DNA of 5,380 nt, from positions 1-5,380 of the forward strand of contig CALJUC010000201.1 in NCBI GenBank assembly GCA_937975585.1. Reading direction: 5' to 3'. This document shows, piece after piece, positions 1-4,062 of the stretch. Numbering within the stretch: position 1 is the stretch's first letter; the number at the start of each line of letters is the position of its first letter. The position numbers and the translations under genes are program-made. The notes beneath the pieces were generated by a model, which saw only the letters and a program-made list of their open reading frames with translations, made no database searches and was not told the DNA's origin. Source of the DNA: an uncultured Moraxella sp. Its GTDB lineage: Bacteria > Pseudomonadota > Gammaproteobacteria > Pseudomonadales > Moraxellaceae.

Positions 1-305
1 GCTGGTGGGTATAAATTTTTGCTGTCTTGTAAGTGCTGGGCAGACTTAAGCGGGGTGTTTTCAAACTCTAGGGTAAAAATATCGCAGCTTGCCGCAAAGT
101 CATCAAACTGCTCGCTGCTATATACCTTCCCCAGTAGACGTGCAGGTGAATTGGGTGTATCTTCCAAAAACACGGTACGAATGCCCAGTGGCAAGGCCGC
201 CGCTGCCAACATCAAGCCCAATTGCCCACCACCTAACATACCGATGGTTTTGACTGAGTAGGGAGAATGGTTGATATGATAAAAATTGGCAGTTTGAACA
301 GGCAT
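1..305 (-). CDS. purK: N5-carboxyaminoimidazole ribonucleotide synthase, N-terminal part (partial)
   Basis: PurK is a cytoplasmic ATP-grasp enzyme of purine synthesis. It uses ATP and bicarbonate to turn AIR into N5-CAIR, which PurE then rearranges. Only the first 101 codons are here; the gene continues past the left edge. The visible part is the N-terminal Rossmann-like pre-ATP-grasp domain. The glycine-rich motif IGMLGGGQLGLML lies at residues 21-33, FLEDTPNSPA follows, and CDIFTLEFENTP comes near residue 80, the place where the family usually has a CDV-T-E-EN-P block. The ATP-grasp core is outside the window. The start is the ATG at 303-305, with a weak AAAGAG ribosome site at 312-317. It gives about 19 residues before the first strand, longer than in E. 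coli PurK. E. coli has Arg in GQLGRM; here it is Leu. purE is not adjacent on the visible side. Identity is fairly secure from the N-terminal motifs. Confidence 0.88.
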   Translation of the reverse strand, partial: MPVQTANFYHINHSPYSVKTIGMLGGGQLGLMLAAAALPLGIRTVFLEDTPNSPARLLGKVYSSEQFDDFAASCDIFTLEFENTPLKSAQHLQDSKNLYPP

Positions 306-379
306 AATCGGCTCTTTGGTCAGCAAGGCTACAAGTTAAACGCTAATTTTACCGTGAAACGCCACCTTTGCAAAAGTGT

Positions 380-407
380 TTTATAAATTGATTGGCGGCC
401 AATACAA
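380..407 (-). promoter_or_regulatory. Candidate purK promoter with a palindrome in the spacer
   Basis: On the minus strand a -35-like TTGTAT (402-407) is followed after 16 bp by a -10-like TATAAA (380-385). A start near 373 would give a leader of about 68 nt before the purK ATG. The spacer holds the perfect 13-bp palindrome ATTGGCGGCCAAT (391-403), which touches the -35. It could be an operator, but it does not resemble the enterobacterial PurR site. The call was made by eye only. Confidence 0.4.
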
Positions 408-433
408 AATTACCAATGCCCCAATAGACAAAA

Positions 434-451
434 ACCGCCAATCAAGGCGGT
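434..451 (-). terminator. Intrinsic terminator after the 97-residue protein gene
   Basis: Read on the minus strand, this is ACCGCC, loop TTGATT, GGCGGT, followed directly by a T-rich run (TTTTG). It lies about 41 bp past the TGA of the gene at 493-786 and before the purK promoter. It therefore separates the two transcription units. The stem is six perfect pairs, five of them G-C. Confidence 0.75.
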
Positions 452-492
452 CTTTATCACGCATCTTATCAGATAATATCTAGCACGCCCCA

Positions 493-786
493 TCAGCTGA
501 AATGCTCTGGCTCTTGGTCATACACATTGGCATGCCACTGTGATAGTTGCTTTTGCATCAGGCTTTGAATCGCGGCATGAATCATATGCTGACCAATAAA
601 TTGGACATCACCGCCTAAGATATCTTTGACTTTGTCGGAAAATTCAATACTGACCCAAGGCGCATCTTCTTCACTGTCACTCGCTGAGCGTAATACCAAT
701 TTGCCGTCTTCTTGTTCCACAAACTCGAGCATAACTGCTTCTTGATTCGCGGCTAATAAGTTGTTAGGTTGTGTGTTATGTTCCAT
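493..786 (-). CDS. Conserved hypothetical small acidic protein, 97 aa
   Basis: The function is unknown and I recognise no named domain. The 97-residue protein has no signal peptide or membrane segment, so it is probably cytoplasmic. It starts with a polar stretch (MEHNTQPNNLL). An acidic central part follows, with EFVEQEDGKLVLR at residues 21-33 and a WVSIEFSDKVKDILG segment at 44-58. A helical-looking segment, IGQHMIHAAIQSLMQKQ, occupies 64-80, and the end is HANVYDQEPEHFS. My recollection is that similar proteins ending in a Y/F-D-x-EP-x-H-Y/F-S motif occur in Acinetobacter and Psychrobacter, but I could not check this. I chose the ATG at 784-786, preceded by a G-rich stretch. A GTG at 886-888 would add 34 residues, but that extension has unlikely composition and covers the best promoter candidate. 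The gene looks monocistronic, with a terminator downstream. Confidence 0.72.
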   Translation of the reverse strand: MEHNTQPNNLLAANQEAVMLEFVEQEDGKLVLRSASDSEEDAPWVSIEFSDKVKDILGGDVQFIGQHMIHAAIQSLMQKQLSQWHANVYDQEPEHFS

Positions 787-841
787 CTGCGCCCCCCAAT
801 TTGGCAAATAATAAAGGGTTAATCTAACTGTATTAGCCTTT

Positions 842-870
842 AATATGGGCATGTTATGCCAAAAAATCAA
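842..870 (-). promoter_or_regulatory. Candidate promoter for the 97-residue protein gene
   Basis: On the minus strand TTGATT (865-870, four of six consensus bases) is followed after 17 bp by CATATT (842-847, four of six). Transcription would begin near 835, about 50 nt before the ATG at 786. The spacer contains the perfect inverted repeat GGCAT-AAC-ATGCC (848-860), a possible operator. The match is moderate and rests on sequence inspection only. Confidence 0.35.
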
Positions 871-957
871 GCAACTTTTCACTTGCACCGACCCGCCTTA
901 CAATTCTCACTAACAGGGTAACATGCGGGTTGCGACTAACTTATGAACGTCAACACA

Positions 958-1608
958 TTATAACAAATGTGGAAACACACTTTTTAGTCCTGCGACAATA
1001 ATCTCGATACCCACGGCCGCAAGGAGCATACCCATCACACGGTTTAACACGTTTAAGCCCGTTTCACCCAAAAATCGGCTAAGCTGCCCGGCCGCCATAA
1101 AGCTGCCATAGGTAATCAAGCTTAAAATTATACCCGATGCGATAATTGCCAATAAATTACCATACCCAGCATCGTGACCATTGGCGGCATAGATAATAAC
1201 CGTTGAGATACCACCTGGCCCAATCACCATCGGAATGGTCAAAGGTACGACCGCAGATGCCGCACCCAAGCTTGCGCCAGTTAACTCACCTGGCTTGCCT
1301 TTTTGGTTCATCTGCGGCTTGGCAATATTGCCCGAGCCATTCATCATACCAATCGCAATCAGTAACACCAACAGACCACCGGCAATCCGAAACGAGCCTA
1401 ATGAGATGCCCAAAACTTTTAGAATCATCTCGCCTGCCACCGCAAACACGGCCACCGTGATAAATAACGTTATCGCAGAGGTTAACGCGACTTTACGCGC
1501 TTGGGCACGGGTCGCACCCTCTGTGATATCGAGAAACAGCGATAAGGCAGCAAATGGATTAATCAATACTACCAATGCCAAAAAAATCGTTAAAATTTGG
1601 GTTTCCAT
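958..1608 (-). CDS. MarC family (UPF0056) integral membrane protein
   Basis: This is a 216-residue polytopic inner-membrane protein of the MarC/YhgN/YchE family. No transport substrate is established for the family. The old link of marC to multiple antibiotic resistance has been disputed. Hydrophobic segments fall at about residues 3-26, 42-63, 68-88, 117-141, 151-172 and 190-208, which fits the family's six helices. Two family-typical blocks are visible: INPFAALSLFLDIT near residues 16-29 and PLTIPMVIGPGGIST at 122-136. The polar loop at 90-112 separates the two halves. I chose the ATG at 1606-1608, which has GGTGA (1613-1617) four bases upstream and starts directly at the first helix as relatives do. 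A start at 1701 would add 31 polar residues and overlap the likely promoter and a leader hairpin. It is not an operon with its neighbours: the gaps are 171 and 166 bp. Confidence 0.9.
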   Translation of the reverse strand: METQILTIFLALVVLINPFAALSLFLDITEGATRAQARKVALTSAITLFITVAVFAVAGEMILKVLGISLGSFRIAGGLLVLLIAIGMMNGSGNIAKPQMNQKGKPGELTGASLGAASAVVPLTIPMVIGPGGISTVIIYAANGHDAGYGNLLAIIASGIILSLITYGSFMAAGQLSRFLGETGLNVLNRVMGMLLAAVGIEIIVAGLKSVFPHLL

Positions 1609-1620
1609 TGCATCACCGTA

Positions 1621-1650
1621 GGCTGTTCTTCGCCAATTGCTTGGCCAGCC
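1621..1650 (-). promoter_or_regulatory. Hairpin in the marC-family leader, next to the ribosome site
   Basis: In the minus-strand transcript GGCUG GCCAA closes a GCAA loop (GNRA type) with UUGGC. A six-base GAAGAA bulge and CAGCC follow. This gives two perfect five-pair helices, 1646-1650 with 1621-1625 and 1641-1645 with 1632-1636. The hairpin ends three bases before the GGTGA ribosome site (1613-1617), so its folding could affect translation. It would lie in untranslated RNA if translation starts at 1608. Function is inferred. Confidence 0.4.
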
Positions 1651-1683
1651 GTTATTATCAATCAAATCTTGAATAAAGGCGCT

Positions 1684-1711
1684 ATGGTAGCATAAAGCCA
1701 TGTCACATCAA
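1684..1711 (-). promoter_or_regulatory. Candidate promoter of the marC-family gene
   Basis: On the minus strand TTGATG (1706-1711) is followed after 16 bp by TACCAT (1684-1689), with TG placed as in an extended -10 (TGCTACCAT). Transcription would begin near 1677, giving a leader of about 68 nt. The -35 is overlapped by the inverted repeat AAGCCAT-N9-ATGGCTT (1695-1717). The hexamers are moderate matches. Confidence 0.4.
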
Positions 1712-1717
1712 TGGCTT
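1695..1717. repeat. Inverted repeat AAGCCAT-N9-ATGGCTT (possible operator)
   Basis: Two perfect seven-base arms (1695-1701 and 1711-1717) flank a nine-base spacer. The repeat overlaps the proposed -35 of the marC-family promoter and most of its spacer, a normal repressor position. No T-run follows on either strand, so it is not a terminator. The cognate regulator is unknown and is not encoded in the window. Confidence 0.4.
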
Positions 1718-1745
1718 AAATCAAGCATTCACAGTCATATTTTGT

Positions 1746-1766
1746 ATAGCGACTTTCTATCGCTAT
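1746..1766. repeat. Hairpin-forming inverted repeat after the ABC exporter gene
   Basis: ATAGCGA (1746-1752) and TCGCTAT (1760-1766) form a perfect seven-pair stem with a seven-base loop, nine bases past the ABC exporter stop. In the direction of that gene no U-run follows, so it is not a classical terminator. It may protect the 3' end or help Rho-dependent ending. On the plus strand it is followed by TTTG. The 8-bp direct repeat TATTTTGT (1738-1745 and 1764-1771) overlaps both its edges. Confidence 0.35.
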
Positions 1767-1774
1767 TTTGTCAG

Positions 1775-3727
1775 TTAGGCACGCGGCGGTGTCAGTGCTG
1801 CGGTAAGCTCTGCCTCATCGTGATTCAGGGTTTGGGTGATTTTATCCAAGTTTAGACTATCCGACATGGCGTTAAATATTTCGTAGTATTTACCACGCTT
1901 TTCGTAGAGCTCATCATGGGTGCCGACTTCGACCACGCGTCCCTGTTCAATCACCACCAAGTCATCAGCATCAATAATCTGCGCGATATTGTGCGACACG
2001 ATAATCACGGTACGGTTCTTTTTGATTAAGTCTAGGCTATGCTTGATTTGCTGACTGGCAATGGCATCCAAACTTGCCGTTGGCTCTTCCAAGAACACAA
2101 TCGGTGGATTTTTCAAAAACATCCGCGCCAAGGCAATACGCTGCTGCTGCCCACCGGATAGCGACTTAGCCTCGCTTTGGTAGCCGCTGGGTAGCTGAAG
2201 AATTTGTTCATGAATGGAGGCTTGTTTGGCCGCGTATTCAATCGCTTCTTGACTGGCGTTTAAGTCACCATAACGGATATTTTCTTCAATCGTGCCACCA
2301 AAGATATGGTTTTTTTGTAGTACCAAGCCGATATGCTGACGCAAGGCATGGGTATCATAATCTTGCAAGTCCTTGCCATCTAGACAAATTTGTCCAGCCG
2401 TTGGCGCGTAGAACTTCACCAGCAAATTAATAATCGTGCTCTTGCCTGCACCACTGAGTCCGACCAGTGCGGTGATACGATTAGGACGAATCTTAAAGCT
2501 GACATCATGCAAGGCCTGATTGCCATTGGGATAGGTAAAGTCCACGTGTTTTAGCTCAATATCACCTTTAATATTGCTAGAATCTAGCCCGCCTAAGGTT
2601 TCGATTTCGTCATCGTCTTCGAGAATGTCAAAAAAACCTTCCGCATAGGTCAGCGCGTCATTGACCTCATCATAAATCCGATGCAACTGGCGAATCGGTG
2701 ACGCCACATTTTGAAACAGTAACACATGAAACATAATCATGCCGATGGTCATCTCGCCTTGTAGCACAAAGTATGCCGTCAGCAAAATAATCACCACCAC
2801 GCCAATCTGCTCAATAAAGGTCTTGACCGCATCATAGCCAAAGCCAATGCCACGCGTCTTAAGCTGATTATCGGTCATCTCTTTTTGGATACTATAATGT
2901 TTATCCGCCTCAATCGGCTCGCGCACAAACGACTTAATCACGGTAATCGAATTAATCAGCGAAATGATACGCTCGCTTTTGGCCTCGCGGTAGCTACGCA
3001 TTTGACGACGAAAGCCTTGCAAGCGCGTGGCCTGCTTTTGGCTAATCACAAAATAAATTGGCACGATAATCAGCCCAACGAGACCGACCCACATATTGGC
3101 AGTAAACATCACGATTAAGGCGACAATCGCATTGGCAAAAAGTGGCAACATATCAATGAAAAAGTTTTGCACCAGTCGCGTTAAGCTACTAACGCCCAAA
3201 TCAATCCGCGTTTGTAGTTTACCGCTGTCATTTTCGTCACTGGTATAAAAACCCATTTGATAGGTCAAAATCCGCTCAACCACACGTTGCGATAAGTCGC
3301 GGGATAAATTAATTCGGATTTTTTCACCAAAGTATTTTTGCCCAAAGCTAATCCCCGCATACACCAACTCTTTGACCAACAACACCAGGCTAATCTCGGT
3401 CAGTAGCACCACGCCCGCCTTCCACGCGTTTGGCTTACCGACCAACTCGGTCAAATGGTCAACGGTATAACGCAGTACAAAGGCATTCACCTGTGCAGCA
3501 AATGACCCAATCACGGTCAGCACCAAGGTGGCCATGATGAGGCGGCGATACGGCCGCGCAAATACGGCCAATTTTTGGATGATTTGCCATAGAATCACCC
3601 CACGCTCGCGCTTGGATTTTTTATTTTTCTTTAAACGAGATTGTGTTGATATAGTATTTGAATGGTTATCATCACCCTGAGCAGGGGACTTAGTTGGCGT
3701 GGGATTGGTTGGATTGGTATTTAGCAT
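1775..3727 (-). CDS. ABC exporter half-transporter (fused permease and ATPase, MsbA/MdlB-like)
   Basis: This is a 650-residue inner-membrane exporter subunit with membrane domain then ATPase, expected to work as a dimer. The substrate cannot be read from sequence; lipid or drug export is typical of this class. A polar, lysine-rich N-tail (about 1-43) precedes six hydrophobic segments near 65-87, 104-127, 186-208, 212-229, 307-323 and 325-341. ATPase motifs are: A-loop Tyr399, Walker A GLSGAGKST 423-431, Q-loop Gln471, signature LSGGQ 523-527, Walker B IVFLEE 543-548, D-loop SLDA 552-555 and H-loop His579. Two oddities: the Walker B aspartate is Glu547, with catalytic Glu548 kept, and the stretch before LSGGQ is about four residues shorter than in MsbA-type proteins. 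A C-terminal tail of about 30 residues follows. I chose the ATG at 3725-3727, with AAGAA eight bases upstream (3736-3740). A TTG at 3746-3748 in the same frame is less likely. Confidence 0.92.
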   Translation of the reverse strand: MLNTNPTNPTPTKSPAQGDDNHSNTISTQSRLKKNKKSKRERGVILWQIIQKLAVFARPYRRLIMATLVLTVIGSFAAQVNAFVLRYTVDHLTELVGKPNAWKAGVVLLTEISLVLLVKELVYAGISFGQKYFGEKIRINLSRDLSQRVVERILTYQMGFYTSDENDSGKLQTRIDLGVSSLTRLVQNFFIDMLPLFANAIVALIVMFTANMWVGLVGLIIVPIYFVISQKQATRLQGFRRQMRSYREAKSERIISLINSITVIKSFVREPIEADKHYSIQKEMTDNQLKTRGIGFGYDAVKTFIEQIGVVVIILLTAYFVLQGEMTIGMIMFHVLLFQNVASPIRQLHRIYDEVNDALTYAEGFFDILEDDDEIETLGGLDSSNIKGDIELKHVDFTYPNGNQALHDVSFKIRPNRITALVGLSGAGKSTIINLLVKFYAPTAGQICLDGKDLQDYDTHALRQHIGLVLQKNHIFGGTIEENIRYGDLNASQEAIEYAAKQASIHEQILQLPSGYQSEAKSLSGGQQQRIALARMFLKNPPIVFLEEPTASLDAIASQQIKHSLDLIKKNRTVIIVSHNIAQIIDADDLVVIEQGRVVEVGTHDELYEKRGKYYEIFNAMSDSLNLDKITQTLNHDEAELTAALTPPRA

Positions 3728-3768
3728 TGTTATTATTCTTATGCACAAAAGCGAGTAACGAAAATCTA

Positions 3769-3797
3769 AGCATAGTTTAGCGATTATGAGGGGTCAA
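3769..3797 (-). promoter_or_regulatory. Probable promoter of the ABC exporter gene
   Basis: On the minus strand TTGACC (3792-3797, five of six consensus bases) is followed after exactly 17 bp by TATGCT (3769-3774, four of six). Transcription would begin near 3762 and leave a leader of about 35 nt before the ATG at 3727. This is the best sigma-70-type match in the window. Confidence 0.55.
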
Positions 3798-3815
3798 CGC
3801 TGCTTAACAAAACGT

Positions 3816-3835
3816 ATCAATGCACTTATATTGAT
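3816..3835. repeat. Inverted repeat ATCAAT-N8-ATTGAT upstream of the ABC exporter promoter
   Basis: Six-base perfect arms (3816-3821 and 3830-3835) are centred about 30 bp upstream of the exporter -35. That position suits an activator site, or an operator shared with the divergent gene. It is not the FNR arrangement (TTGAT-N4-ATCAA). The arms are AT-rich, so chance is possible. Confidence 0.3.
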
Positions 3836-3958
3836 TGGTCTACAATAAAACTGCCACGCTTGAATATGCGGTGGTTAGAAATATAAATATTTTTTATAAA
3901 ATAAATAACAATTAATGAAATAAAGTTATAGATTACAGCTTTTTAGGTGTAGTTTGTT

Positions 3959-3964
3959 TATACT
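3959..3964 (+). promoter_or_regulatory. Weak candidate -10 element for the acyl-CoA dehydrogenase gene
   Basis: TATACT matches five of six -10 bases, but no good -35 lies 16-18 bp upstream. The AT-rich tract ending near 3930 could act as an UP-like element. If used, transcription would start near 3971 and the leader of about 92 nt would contain the hairpin at 3988-4009. Confidence 0.28.
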
Positions 3965-3987
3965 GCGACTACTGTGAATTTTTTTGG

Positions 3988-4009
3988 TGGCGAATGATCG
4001 CCAGTTTTT
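3988..4009 (+). terminator. Terminator-like hairpin in the acyl-CoA dehydrogenase leader (possible attenuator)
   Basis: On the plus strand TGGCGA (3988-3993), loop ATGA, TCGCCA (3998-4003) is followed by G and five T (4005-4009). It lies 53 bp before the dehydrogenase ATG. No plus-strand gene lies upstream in the window, so it does not end a known gene. It could be a leader attenuator or the 3' end of a short RNA starting in the AT-rich tract. The stem is only six pairs, so efficiency is uncertain. Confidence 0.42.
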
Positions 4010-4062
4010 GTCCGTTCGTGTTTGCACGCTTAACGCTAACGACGATATAAAAGGATGTTACT

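Larger units (their letters stand above)
3728..4062. other. Divergent intergenic region between the ABC exporter and acyl-CoA dehydrogenase genes
   Basis: These 335 bp hold no convincing gene. From left to right they contain the ABC exporter promoter and leader, an inverted repeat (3816-3835), an imperfect hairpin (CCACGC/GCGGTGG, 3854-3874) and a very AT-rich tract (about 3877-3929, only four G or C bases). A weak plus-strand -10 (3959-3964), a terminator-like hairpin (3988-4009) and the dehydrogenase ribosome site (4049-4055) follow. I see no known fatty-acid regulator site, such as a clear FadR or PsrA operator. Confidence 0.7.

Noticed and set aside
19..261. Plus-strand open frame of 80 codons
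   Set aside because: It is the antisense shadow of purK, whose minus-strand frame has clear family motifs.
787..888. GTG-initiated 34-residue extension of the small protein
   Set aside because: The extension reads through a promoter-like region, is unlike the acidic body of the protein, and an ATG with a G-rich upstream stretch lies at 786.
861..890. Possible minus-strand terminator for the MarC-family gene (GCAA/TTGC then T6)
   Set aside because: The stem has only four pairs and the T-run is separated from it; not enough to call.
1203..1621. Two overlapping plus-strand open frames (85 and 128 codons)
   Set aside because: Both lie opposite the MarC-family gene and have no ribosome site or recognisable protein features.
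1609..1701. 31-residue N-terminal extension of the MarC-family protein
   Set aside because: Relatives begin at the first helix, and the extension would overlap the best promoter candidate and leader hairpin.
2885..3118. Plus-strand open frame of 77 codons
   Set aside because: It lies wholly inside the ABC exporter gene on the opposite strand; the composition looks like a shadow.
3831..3845. FadR- or FNR-like site (TTGATTGGTCTACAA)
   Set aside because: It fits neither TGGT-N3-ACCA nor TTGAT-N4-ATCAA well enough.
4022..4051. TTGCAC and TATAAA as a promoter for the dehydrogenase
   Set aside because: The -35 is poor, and the start would fall on the ribosome site, leaving almost no leader.
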